In this document: positions 42,456-51,348 of the stretch, piece by piece | Position numbering within the stretch: the first letter of the stretch is position 1 | Layout of the letters: every line of letters begins with the position of its first letter | NCBI GenBank assembly: GCA_045802605.1 | Contig: JBJMQS010000053.1 | Coordinates: 62,001 to 126,000, forward strand | Origin: JBJMQS01 sp045802605 | GTDB lineage: Bacteria; Planctomycetota; Planctomycetia; Gemmatales; Gemmataceae | Length of the DNA stretch: 64,000 bases | Direction: 5' to 3' | Position numbers and translations under genes: made by a program | The notes under the pieces: model-generated | What the model saw: the letters and a program-made list of their open reading frames with translations, nothing else | What the model was told of the DNA's origin: nothing | Database searches by the model: none

Positions 42456-43448
42456 CTAAACGTGCAACTCGACCACATCGCCATCGGATAGCACATGATC
42501 CCGGCCGACCGTCTGACCATCGAACGCACCCGAACCCCAGACTCGGGCCGAGCGGCACTTCTCTTCGAAATCGCGATGCACGCAGCCGGCGAAAGCGGCC
42601 ACGGAACTTCCCACGGGACAGGTAAACGGGGCCGTCTTGTCAATTGGCTTACCGGGCTCTTTGGAAAAGACGCGAATCACGTTCAAGAAGCGAAACATGG
42701 CCTCGCGCAATTCGTCGAGGCCGGTCCCCTGCTCCGCATCGATTTGATGCACTGAGAAACGATCCCCGAATAACTCACGACAGAACGCCATGCGATCGGC
42801 TGCGCCGGGCGAGGTGCATTTGTTGGCGACCAGCATGGTGCGAATGACTTCAATACCCGCGGCCGGCGGTTCGGCAGGCACTTCGGCGTTCAGGATCGTT
42901 TTGTGCTCCGCGAGTCGCTCAACGACCGTTTGCGCACCGAATGGACCATCATCGTCGCCAATATCCACGAACAACAGTGCGGCATCCGCGCTTCGGGTCA
43001 TCGACGTGACAAACGGCTCGTGGAACTCCGCGGTGATCGGCGGCAAATCGATGAGTTGAATGCGAACATCCTGCCATTCCATCATGCCCGCCACGGGCTC
43101 GCGGGTCGTGAAGGGATACGCGGCCACCTCCGGCGTGGCGCGGGTCAAGCGCGTGAGCAAGCGCGACTTGCCGGCGTTCGGCGCGCCGAGGAAGACGTAT
43201 TGGCCGGCCCCTTGCTTGGGAATCTTGTAACTGACGCCGACCTTTTTTGGGCTCTTCTTTTCGCGCTCGACCTCTTCCTTAAGGTCGCTCATTTTGGTCT
43301 TGAGTTCGGCTTGCAGCTTCTCGCTGGCCTTGTGCTTGGGCACAAGCTGATACATCTTGCGCAAACATGCCAGCCGCTCCTCAGCCGATTGAGCTTTTTT
43401 GAACTCCTCCTCGGCTTGGTGGTACTGCGGTGTAAGATTTACAGCCAT
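42456..43448 (-). CDS. DRG/Obg-like GTPase with TGS domain
   Basis: A 330-residue TRAFAC GTPase. The N-terminal ~75 residues are a charged coiled coil (KTKMSDLKEEVEREKKSPKK). The P-loop is FLGAPNAGKSRLL, the TT of the effector region is AYPFTTREP, G3 is LIDLPPI and G4 is the variant NKCT. The C-terminal TGS domain (IRVFSKEPGKPIDKTAPF) ends with GRDHVLSDGDVVELHV. DRG-like proteins act near ribosomes. G3 is DLPP rather than DTPG, as in DRG relatives. ATG 43448 follows GGGAGC. Confidence 0.88.
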   Translation of the reverse strand: MAVNLTPQYHQAEEEFKKAQSAEERLACLRKMYQLVPKHKASEKLQAELKTKMSDLKEEVEREKKSPKKVGVSYKIPKQGAGQYVFLGAPNAGKSRLLTRLTRATPEVAAYPFTTREPVAGMMEWQDVRIQLIDLPPITAEFHEPFVTSMTRSADAALLFVDIGDDDGPFGAQTVVERLAEHKTILNAEVPAEPPAAGIEVIRTMLVANKCTSPGAADRMAFCRELFGDRFSVHQIDAEQGTGLDELREAMFRFLNVIRVFSKEPGKPIDKTAPFTCPVGSSVAAFAGCVHRDFEEKCRSARVWGSGAFDGQTVGRDHVLSDGDVVELHV

Positions 43449-43601
43449 TCGCCAAGCTCCCATCGCTGCAGAACTTGAGTCATTTTCGGGCTGCAGCCAT
43501 TTTTTCTCAAGTTGCGCCCCACCCTAACCGATACAGCTTATACGCCACGGACTGAGTCCGTCAGGGGGAACGTCCGGCTAAAGCCGGCACGGAGGCTGGC
43601 T

Positions 43602-45194
43602 ATGGGAACTGCGTCGCTAACATTGGCGTTGATGCTCGGTTCGGTGGGGGTCGGCCCGGAAGCACCCTTCGCCATGAATGAGCGTGCGATCAAGATCCCT
43701 TACAACCTCACCGTCGCACCGGCGGACGTCACCGACATCATTCTCTACGTGTCGATCGACCAAGGCAAAAATTGGTCGCGAGCGGCCATCATCAAGCCGA
43801 CCGAAAAATACTTTCCATTCCAAGCGCCCACCGACGGGCAGTATTGGTTCAATGTCGCCGTGATGTACCGCAACGGCACGCAGGTGCCGGCCGATGTCGC
43901 GCAGGTCGCCCCGCAGCAGAAGGTCATCATCGATACGCAAAAACCGATCGTTCGCATCAACTCGGCTGATCGCATGGGTGAAGAAGTGCTCGTCAATTGG
44001 GAGATTCAAGAACCGAACCCCGATCTGGCGAGTTTGAAACTCGAATACCGCCCCACCGAGGCCTCGACCGGTGGATTTTGGGTCACAGTTCCCACGAATC
44101 CCGGCTTGGCAGGCCAAGCGCGGTTTCGCCCGAACACACCGGGACCTGTCACGGTCCGCGTGACGATTCAAGATCAAGCGTCCAATCTAGGTTGGAGCGA
44201 GAAACCGGTCGGCACCATGGTGACCGCGAACACGCCGACGATTACGCCGACCAACGCCTCGATGCAACCGACGGGTGTCACTCTCGCGCCAGCGGCGCCC
44301 GCGCCCGTGATGCCAGAGCCGCAGGCCGTGCCCGTGCCGACACCGGTGACCAGTCCGACGCAAGCGATCAATCCGCCCGTTGCACCGGTCGTGCAGCCGC
44401 CGGTCGCCGAACCTGTCCCGGCTGCGACGCCGCTCGCGACCTCGAATCAATCGCTCGCGCCGGCGACGCCGAATTATTCATCGCTTCGCAATGATGGGCC
44501 GGAGGTGTTTTACACCAACGAGCCACAGGTCACGATCGACTATGAGGTCGAGCATGGCCCGTCGGGCTTGGGCAAGATCGAGGTCTATCTCACGCAAGAC
44601 GATGGCCGCAATTGGGTCAAGTGGCAGGATCTGTTGCCGAATGATCTTCACCGCGGCGAACCGTCGATGGACAACAAGCGAGCCGTCACCGTGCGGTTGC
44701 CCGACCGCGAAGGTGTGTTTGGCTATCGCCTCGTGCCGTACAGCGGTGCGCAGATGAGCGCCGGTGCGCCGCAAGGTGGATCCGAACCGGAGTTCCGCAT
44801 TCAATACGATCGCACCGCCCCCTACGTCGAGTTATTCAAACCCGAAGGCGACCCGAATCAACGAAACGTGTTGGTGCTTCAGTGGAAGGCGACCGACGCC
44901 AATTTTGGCGCGACGCCGATTCGCATCTACTGGTCGGAGAAGCCGGAAGGCGATTGGCATCCAGTCAATTTAATGTCGCCCCTCGGTGGTTCCGAGGCGA
45001 CACCTTTGCCGAACACCGGGCGCTACAACTGGTTGGTGCCGCCGGGCATGCCGCTCAAGGCCTATTTGCGGATCACCGCCGAAGACAAGGCCGGCAACGT
45101 GGCTGAGGCCATCACGCCGCAGCCTTTGTTGGTCGATACGCAGAAGCCGGTGGGCCGGTTCAAGGGCGTTATCGAGTCCAAACGCCGTAATTAA
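43602..45194 (+). CDS. Secreted Ala/Pro-linker protein with beta-sandwich (Ig/Fn3-like) domains
   Basis: A 530-residue exported protein. The signal peptide MGTASLTLALMLGSVGVGPE is preceded by GGAGG at a good distance, so I reject the longer frame starting at 43512. Residues about 30-210 form two beta-sandwich-like domains (IPYNLTVAPADVTDIILYVS ... QPVVNW-type strands, with DTQKP linkers). A low-complexity Pro/Ala/Val linker (about 220-300) and two more similar domains with DTQKPVGRFKG near the end follow. Such proteins are probably structural or ligand-binding in the planctomycete envelope; no catalytic motif was seen. Confidence 0.7.
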   Translation: MGTASLTLALMLGSVGVGPEAPFAMNERAIKIPYNLTVAPADVTDIILYVSIDQGKNWSRAAIIKPTEKYFPFQAPTDGQYWFNVAVMYRNGTQVPADVAQVAPQQKVIIDTQKPIVRINSADRMGEEVLVNWEIQEPNPDLASLKLEYRPTEASTGGFWVTVPTNPGLAGQARFRPNTPGPVTVRVTIQDQASNLGWSEKPVGTMVTANTPTITPTNASMQPTGVTLAPAAPAPVMPEPQAVPVPTPVTSPTQAINPPVAPVVQPPVAEPVPAATPLATSNQSLAPATPNYSSLRNDGPEVFYTNEPQVTIDYEVEHGPSGLGKIEVYLTQDDGRNWVKWQDLLPNDLHRGEPSMDNKRAVTVRLPDREGVFGYRLVPYSGAQMSAGAPQGGSEPEFRIQYDRTAPYVELFKPEGDPNQRNVLVLQWKATDANFGATPIRIYWSEKPEGDWHPVNLMSPLGGSEATPLPNTGRYNWLVPPGMPLKAYLRITAEDKAGNVAEAITPQPLLVDTQKPVGRFKGVIESKRRN

Positions 45195-45301
45195 TAGCAG
45201 TTTTGACACGTTCTCATTTTGTGAGCTATGTTCTAGTGCGCCGGGAACCGTACTGACACTGCGCCTGACGCAGGCCCCTCTCCATTGTGTCTTGGTGTCC
45301 G

Positions 45302-46183
45302 ATGGAACGCATCACGGAAACTTGGGTCACAGTCCCTAAGCGCCCGCCCACGACGCTGCGCGATGCCTGCCTCGTTCACATTTATCCGACCGGCACCGCG
45401 ATGGGCGCTCGCTATGAACTGTCGTTGATGCCCGTGGTCATCGGCCGCGGGGATGATTGCGAAATTCAGATCCAAGAACACTCCGTCTCGCGCCGCCATG
45501 CTCGCATTGAATGCGATGAAGATGGCTACACCGTCGAAGACCTGAAGAGCACCAACGGCACGTTCATCAATGACCGGCCCGTCACGACCGCCAAGTTGCA
45601 CGACGGCGAATATCTCCGCGTCGGCAATTGCATCTATCGCTTCCTCTGCGGCGGCAATCTCGAATCGGAATACCACGAAGAGATTTACCGGCTAACGATT
45701 ATCGACGGCTTGACCGGCAGCTACAACCAGCGCTACATGCTGGAGTTTGTCGATCGCGAACTGGCCCGCTCGGCCCGCCACCTGCGCCCGCTGGCTCTCG
45801 CGATGATCGACATCGATCACTTCAAAAGGATCAACGACGAATACGGGCACCTTGGAGGCGACTTCGCGCTGCGCGAGCTGTCTTCGTGCGTCAAGCAGGC
45901 GACCCGCCGCGAAGATCTGTTTTGCCGGTATGGCGGTGAAGAGTTTGGCTTGGTACTCGTCGAGACGCCGCTGGAGCAAGCTCGGCAGGTCGCGGAACGC
46001 ATTCGCGCCACTGTCGCTGAACACGAGTTCCGCTTCGAAGGCAAATCCTTCAGCCTCTCCATCAGCATGGGGCTCAGCTTTACGTGTGGCGATGAGTCGA
46101 TGACCGTCAACCACCTTATTCGTTCGGCCGACGATCAGCTTTATCGCGCCAAAACGAGCGGGCGCAACCAAGTCTGCGGGTAG
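45302..46183 (+). CDS. FHA-GGDEF diguanylate cyclase
   Basis: A 293-residue signalling protein. The N-terminal FHA domain (about 30-115) has PVVIGRGDDCEIQIQEHSVS, SRRHARIE and LKSTNGTFIND, the phosphothreonine-binding loops. The C-terminal GGDEF domain starts at DGLTGSYNQRYMLEF and carries RYGGEEFGLVLVE, an active GGEEF signature, with the metal-binding IDIDHFKRIND. It should make c-di-GMP under control of a phosphoprotein bound at the FHA domain. ATG 45302 follows a weaker start at 45287. It converges on the cls gene. Confidence 0.92.
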   Translation: MERITETWVTVPKRPPTTLRDACLVHIYPTGTAMGARYELSLMPVVIGRGDDCEIQIQEHSVSRRHARIECDEDGYTVEDLKSTNGTFINDRPVTTAKLHDGEYLRVGNCIYRFLCGGNLESEYHEEIYRLTIIDGLTGSYNQRYMLEFVDRELARSARHLRPLALAMIDIDHFKRINDEYGHLGGDFALRELSSCVKQATRREDLFCRYGGEEFGLVLVETPLEQARQVAERIRATVAEHEFRFEGKSFSLSISMGLSFTCGDESMTVNHLIRSADDQLYRAKTSGRNQVCG

Positions 46184-46193
46184 AAGCCTGCGA

Positions 46194-47642
46194 TTACAAC
46201 ACGGGTGCAAACAGCCGGCAGAAATTGGAGGCTAGCCGCGTCCTCAGCGGCTGCCGAGCCAGGTCGCGCGCCGTCATCTCATCGGAATCCTTGAGGTCGG
46301 CCAGAAACGCCTCTTCTAAATCGGCCACGGCGGCGGGGGTATGAATGAGACAATTTACTTCGAAGTTGAGATAGAGGCTGCGATTGTCGAGGTTTGCGGT
46401 GCCGACAGATGCCCATTGGCCATCCACCATGACCACTTTCGAGTGCAAGAATCCCTTGGTGTAGTAGTAGACCTTCACTCCCGCCTCGAGCATATCGGGG
46501 ACGAAGTAGAGGCCCGCGTAATGCGCTAACCAGTGGTCGGACAATTTTGGGATCAGCAGGCGCACATCGACTCCGGTGCGGGCCGCCATGTGCAATGCGT
46601 CTTGAATACCGGGATCGGGCACGAAATACGGCGACACCAACCAAAGCCGCTTCTTCGCCTTGATGATGGCCGCAAAGAGCAACTCTCGAATGGGATGCAG
46701 CGGTTGGTCGGGGCCCGACGCGATAACCTGCACCGCGACTGAACTGGGTGCGTCCAAAGCCGGAAAGTAGCGGTTGCCGCTCAAACTCTCATTGGTCGAA
46801 AAGTCCCAGTCCTCGACGAACAACCGCTGCAGCGGATCGACGGCCGGTCCTTCGATCCGAAGGAACGTGTCGCGCCAGTGGCCAAAGGCTTTGACTTCGC
46901 CGAGATACTCATCGCCAACATTCATTCCGCCGGTAAAGGCCACCCGGCCATCGACGATGACGATCTTGCGATGGTTTCGCAAGTTGATATGGGCGCGCCG
47001 AAACAGCCGCATCGGCAAGAACGCCGACACTTTGACGCCCGCCTTGCGGACGTCGGTTAACTGCCACCAATAGAGTTGATGGCTGCCGACCGCATCCGTG
47101 AGCAAACGCACTTCCACGCCTTCGCGCGCCTTGCGGCCGAGTAGTTCGAAGAGGCGTTTGCCCAGGTGGTCCGACCGATAGATGAAAAACTGCAAGTGGA
47201 TATGGTGTTTCGCCTTTTCGATCTCGGCAAAGACCGCATCGAACGCGGGCCGGCCTTCGTTGTAAAACGTGACTGCGTTGCCATCCGTGGGGCCGGACGC
47301 TTCTAACAGGTTGGCGAGCCGAGCGAGGCCTTCATAGCCCAGCGCTCGCTCATCCGCTGCGCCTTCCTCAATCGGTGGCCCGCATTCACTCTTTTGCCGG
47401 TAGCGCCGCCGGTGTTTTTGTTTGCGTCGAAGTGGACGATAGATGGTCTGATAGCCAAAGGTCACGAAGAATGCGGCACCGAACAAGGGGAGAAAGAGGA
47501 CCAGCAAACACCAAGCAACTGCAGATGTGGGTTCCTTTTTGATCCACAAGACCCAGGGAATGACACAGAGCACGATCACGACGTCGAGCGCCGCCAGTGC
47601 GGCGGTCGCCCAATTCCAGTATTGGCTAAGTGTTTCCCACAT
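46194..47642 (-). CDS. cls: Cardiolipin synthase (phospholipase D family)
   Basis: A 482-residue membrane enzyme that condenses phosphatidylglycerol molecules to cardiolipin. Two N-terminal hydrophobic segments (AALDVVIVLCVIPWVLWI and LLVLFLPLFGAAFFVTFGY) are followed by the two HKD motifs NHRKIVIVDGRVAFTGGMN (~221) and HSKVVMVDGQWASVGTANLD (~399). The length fits bacterial ClsA-type enzymes. It is transcribed alone, tail to tail with the FHA-GGDEF gene, and diverges from purF. Confidence 0.93.
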   Translation of the reverse strand: MWETLSQYWNWATAALAALDVVIVLCVIPWVLWIKKEPTSAVAWCLLVLFLPLFGAAFFVTFGYQTIYRPLRRKQKHRRRYRQKSECGPPIEEGAADERALGYEGLARLANLLEASGPTDGNAVTFYNEGRPAFDAVFAEIEKAKHHIHLQFFIYRSDHLGKRLFELLGRKAREGVEVRLLTDAVGSHQLYWWQLTDVRKAGVKVSAFLPMRLFRRAHINLRNHRKIVIVDGRVAFTGGMNVGDEYLGEVKAFGHWRDTFLRIEGPAVDPLQRLFVEDWDFSTNESLSGNRYFPALDAPSSVAVQVIASGPDQPLHPIRELLFAAIIKAKKRLWLVSPYFVPDPGIQDALHMAARTGVDVRLLIPKLSDHWLAHYAGLYFVPDMLEAGVKVYYYTKGFLHSKVVMVDGQWASVGTANLDNRSLYLNFEVNCLIHTPAAVADLEEAFLADLKDSDEMTARDLARQPLRTRLASNFCRLFAPVL

Positions 47643-47760
47643 GCGTTGCCATTTTCCTTAGGACAACTGCCGAAGGTTGAGATTACGGCTCAATCGGGAA
47701 AAGTCCGGCCGGCAGCCTGGCTGTATAATCGACCGTGACGTCAACGAGTGGGAGCCATGC

Positions 47761-49386
47761 ATGGCAGAATTGCACCACGAATGTGGCATTTGCGCGATTT
47801 ACCACTTTCCTTCGGCTCAGCCATCGTCGATCTGGCCCCGCATCGAGGACATTTCGCGCTTGGTGCCGCGGATGCTATTGGACCTGCAAAACCGCGGGCA
47901 ATTAGCGGCGGGCTTTTCGACCTACGACCCGAATCGGGAACAGATTCTCGCCACCTACAAGCAACTCGGCACCGTCTCTGAGGCCTTTCGACTCAATCGA
48001 CCCGAGAAGACAGAGAGCATTCTGCGGGAATATGCCGGGCGAGCCGCGATTGGCCATGTGCGTTACGCCACGTGCGGCGCGGATGACAAAAACTACGCTC
48101 AGCCATTTGAGCGGCAGCATGGCTGCAAATGGAAATGGTTCTCGATCGCGTTCAACGGTCAACTCGCAAATTATGCCGAGCTGCGCGATGAGTTGCTTTC
48201 GACCGCGGGCTATCATCTCACCCGGCCCGAAAGCGATACCGAAATATTGATGCACTACATCGCGCACGCCCTGCGCGGCGATGATAAGCCCGACCTCGTG
48301 GACGTCTTCCGGACGCTGAGCCGGAAGTTCGATGGGGCGTACAACCTGGTCTTCCTCAATGCCATGGGCGAGATGGTCGTGCTGCGCGACCCCCTGGGCC
48401 TGCGACCGATGTGCTGGGCCCACGACGGGCCGGCGTTTGCCGCTGCGAGTGAGAGCGTACCGCTGGTCAACCTCGGCTTTCGCAAGATTCACTCGTTAGC
48501 GCCGGGCGAGATGATCGTGATCCAAGACAACAAGCTGCGGGTCGAGCGGTTCGCTCCGGAGCGAAAGACCGCCAACTGCTTTTTCGAATGGATCTATTTC
48601 GCCAATGTCGCCAGTGTGCTGGACGACCGCAGCGTATATTTGACACGGCAGGCGCTCGGCGAGCATCTGGCTCGGCAAGAACGCGCGCTCAACCGCGTGC
48701 CGCTGGACGAAGACACGATCGTCGTGCCCGTGCCCGACACGGGCAAAGCTGCTGCCGACGCAATGGCGTATGAACTGAAACTGAAATCGGTCGAAGGCTT
48801 AATGCGCAATCGCTATGTGGGTCGAACGTTTATCGAAGGCGGCAAGCGGGCGGACCGGGCGCGCTTGAAATACACGCCGCTCCGGGAAGTGATGGGTGGC
48901 AAGCGCGTGTTATTGATCGAAGATACGATCGTGCGCAGCACGACGATGCAATCGCTCTTGCGCGACATCCGGGAGCGCGGCGGCGCACGGGAGATTCACG
49001 TCCGCGTGGCGTGCCCGCCGATCATCGCACCCTGTTTCTACGGCATCGACATGTCCACCATCGGGGAATTGTTCGCGCCGAGGTACATGACCGACGCTCG
49101 GCCTACGCTCGCAGACCAAGAAACCATGGCCCGCGAGTTGGGCGCTGACAGTCTCTTCTACTTGCCGCTCGAAGCCATCGCCGCCGCGGTCAATCGACCG
49201 TCCGATCAGCTTTGCCAGGCGTGCATCACAGGCACATACCCCACCCCGGCGGGCGAGCGCCTTTATCAACTGGCCTTACGCAACCGAGAATCAACCACTG
49301 GCAATCGAACGTATGAGATCACGCGTTCGGCAGCGCCCTGCGACGGACCGCAACGACACGACCCAGTCCCGCGAGGTACGAATTAG
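47761..49386 (+). CDS. purF: Amidophosphoribosyltransferase
   Basis: A 541-residue purine-synthesis enzyme that makes phosphoribosylamine from PRPP and glutamine. The N-terminus MAELHHECGICAIY contains the N-terminal-nucleophile cysteine at position 8 after a 7-residue propeptide. GHVRYATCG, NGQLANYAELRDELL and SDTEILMHYIA belong to the glutaminase domain. The PRPP loop reads VLLIEDTIVRSTTMQSLL. GRTFIEGGKRADRARLKYTP is typical, though the loop differs slightly from the common DDSIVRGTT. The C-terminal ~35 residues are extra. The next gene starts 2 bases after the stop. Confidence 0.93.
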   Translation: MAELHHECGICAIYHFPSAQPSSIWPRIEDISRLVPRMLLDLQNRGQLAAGFSTYDPNREQILATYKQLGTVSEAFRLNRPEKTESILREYAGRAAIGHVRYATCGADDKNYAQPFERQHGCKWKWFSIAFNGQLANYAELRDELLSTAGYHLTRPESDTEILMHYIAHALRGDDKPDLVDVFRTLSRKFDGAYNLVFLNAMGEMVVLRDPLGLRPMCWAHDGPAFAAASESVPLVNLGFRKIHSLAPGEMIVIQDNKLRVERFAPERKTANCFFEWIYFANVASVLDDRSVYLTRQALGEHLARQERALNRVPLDEDTIVVPVPDTGKAAADAMAYELKLKSVEGLMRNRYVGRTFIEGGKRADRARLKYTPLREVMGGKRVLLIEDTIVRSTTMQSLLRDIRERGGAREIHVRVACPPIIAPCFYGIDMSTIGELFAPRYMTDARPTLADQETMARELGADSLFYLPLEAIAAAVNRPSDQLCQACITGTYPTPAGERLYQLALRNRESTTGNRTYEITRSAAPCDGPQRHDPVPRGTN

Positions 49387-49388
49387 TT

Positions 49389-51329
49389 ATGCGCGTTGCA
49401 TTATCTGCCGTAATCGTTGCGGTTATCGCCTTCGGTGTTTCGGCGATTGAGCCGGCCCCGCTCGGCACCAAGGTCGCGGACTTTTCTTTGACGGACTTCC
49501 GAGGCCAGCCCTGGTCTTTAGCCGATGCAAAAGAGCGCAAGCTCACTGTTCTTGTTTTTCTTGGCGTCGAATGCCCGATGGCGAAGAGTTACGGCCCACG
49601 GCTCGCCAAGCTGGCCAAACAATACGAAGCGAAGGGCGTCGCGTTCGTCGCGCTCGATCCCAATAGCCAAGATTCGATCACGCAGATGGCGGCCTTCGTG
49701 CGGCAAAGTGAGATATCGTTTCCCTTCTTGAAAGATCTCAACAACCAAGTCGCCGATCGTCTGAGCGTGAAGCGGACGCCCGAAGCTTTCGTACTCGATG
49801 CCGAGCGCGTGGTGCGGTATGCCGGACGCATCGACGATCAGTTCGATGTCGGCATCATGCGCGATAAGCCGACAAAAGAAGACCTCATCGCCGCGATCGA
49901 TGAGTTGCTCGCGGGCAAAACGGTGAGTGTGCCGCGAACGGAAGCGACTGGTTGCCTGATCGGACGAGTGAAGACGCCGAAAGCCGATAGTCGTGTGACC
50001 TACAGCAATCAGATCGCGCGAATCTTCCAACAGAATTGCGTTGAATGCCATCGGCCGGGCGAAATTGGGCCATTCTCACTCACCAAGTACAGTGACGCCG
50101 CCGGCTGGGCGGACATGATTCAGGAAGTCGTGGATGAGGGGCGGATGCCGCCCTGGCATGCTGATCCACGGCACGGGCACTTTCTCAACGAGCGTAGGCT
50201 ATCGCTCGACGAAAAGCGATTGATTCGCGCCTGGGTCGATGCCGGCGCACCAGAGGGTGATCCCAAAGATTTGCCGGCCCCCAAATCCTACACACCAGGC
50301 TGGCAACTGCCCAAAGAGCCGGACAAAGTTATCACCATGCGGGAGAAGCCGTACGAGGTCGCGGCCGAGGGCGTGGTGAAGTACCAATATTTCGCAATGG
50401 ACAGCGGCTTCACCGAGGACAAATGGGTCAGCGTCGCGGAAGTGATTCCGGGCAACCGGGCCGTCGTGCACCATGTGTTGGTTTTCGCCAAGGGCCCGAA
50501 AGACCGGACCATACCCGGCGAGGGCGGACTGTTTGGGTTTCTCGCGGCTTATGTGCCGGGGCTTCGCCCGCTGCCTTACCCCGCAGGCATGGCGAAGCGC
50601 ATCCCAGCCGGTTCGCAGATCATTTTCCAAGTGCACTACACGCCGAACGGCACCAAGCAACAAGACATCACAAAAATCGGATTCGTGTTCGCCGAGCCCG
50701 AGAGCGTCAAATATGAGGTACGGACGTCGAGCGCAGTCCAGCGGCGATTGAACATTCCAGCGGGTGAAGGGGATTATCGGACCGAAGCGACTTCACTTGC
50801 CGTACCTGCGGGCACCCAACTTTTGTCGCTGATGCCCCACATGCATCTGCGGGGGCGTTCATTTACCTACGAAGCAGTTCTACCCGACGAAAAGCGCGAA
50901 ACGATTTTGGACGTGCCGCATTACGACTTCAATTGGCAAACCACCTACCGGCTGGCCGAGCCGCGACCGCTGCCCACCGGCACTCGCTTCCATGCGGCGG
51001 CGCGTTTTGACAACTCGGCGGACAATCCGCACAATCCTGATCCGACCAAGGCGGTTCACTGGGGTGATCAGACGTGGGACGAAATGATGATCGGTTACTT
51101 CGATCTCGCGATCCCGCGCGATCCAAAAAACCCCGAGGCCGCGGCCGACTTGGAGAAAACGGCCCGTGCTGAGATGATTGTCCGCGGCTGGGACAAGAAC
51201 AACGATGGCAAAATTCAGCGCGATGAGGTACCGGATCGAATGAAAACGCTTTTCGACAAGCTCGACAAGGACAAGAAGGGGTATCGGACGATTGAAGAGG
51301 TTGTCGAAGCTTTGAAAAGCGTTCGCTGA
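49389..51329 (+). CDS. Redoxin - cytochrome c - copper monooxygenase-like - EF-hand fusion protein
   Basis: A 646-residue exported protein. A signal peptide (MRVALSAVIVAVIAFGVSAI) leads into a thioredoxin/AhpC-type domain (about 25-170: LGTKVADFSLTDFRGQPWSL, then LGVECPMAKSYG). A single CXXCH haem site follows (QNCVECHRPGEIGPF, ~217). The region about 330-590 looks like a copper type II ascorbate-dependent monooxygenase, with paired histidines in AVVHHVLVF and LMPHMHLRGRSF. The C-terminus is an EF-hand pair (WDKNNDGKIQRDEVPDRM and KDKKGYRTIEE). The product is probably periplasmic. The arrangement is common in Planctomycetota, but the substrate is unknown. Confidence 0.85.
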   Translation: MRVALSAVIVAVIAFGVSAIEPAPLGTKVADFSLTDFRGQPWSLADAKERKLTVLVFLGVECPMAKSYGPRLAKLAKQYEAKGVAFVALDPNSQDSITQMAAFVRQSEISFPFLKDLNNQVADRLSVKRTPEAFVLDAERVVRYAGRIDDQFDVGIMRDKPTKEDLIAAIDELLAGKTVSVPRTEATGCLIGRVKTPKADSRVTYSNQIARIFQQNCVECHRPGEIGPFSLTKYSDAAGWADMIQEVVDEGRMPPWHADPRHGHFLNERRLSLDEKRLIRAWVDAGAPEGDPKDLPAPKSYTPGWQLPKEPDKVITMREKPYEVAAEGVVKYQYFAMDSGFTEDKWVSVAEVIPGNRAVVHHVLVFAKGPKDRTIPGEGGLFGFLAAYVPGLRPLPYPAGMAKRIPAGSQIIFQVHYTPNGTKQQDITKIGFVFAEPESVKYEVRTSSAVQRRLNIPAGEGDYRTEATSLAVPAGTQLLSLMPHMHLRGRSFTYEAVLPDEKRETILDVPHYDFNWQTTYRLAEPRPLPTGTRFHAAARFDNSADNPHNPDPTKAVHWGDQTWDEMMIGYFDLAIPRDPKNPEAAADLEKTARAEMIVRGWDKNNDGKIQRDEVPDRMKTLFDKLDKDKKGYRTIEEVVEALKSVR

Positions 51330-51348
51330 AATGGCTTAATAAGGCCTC

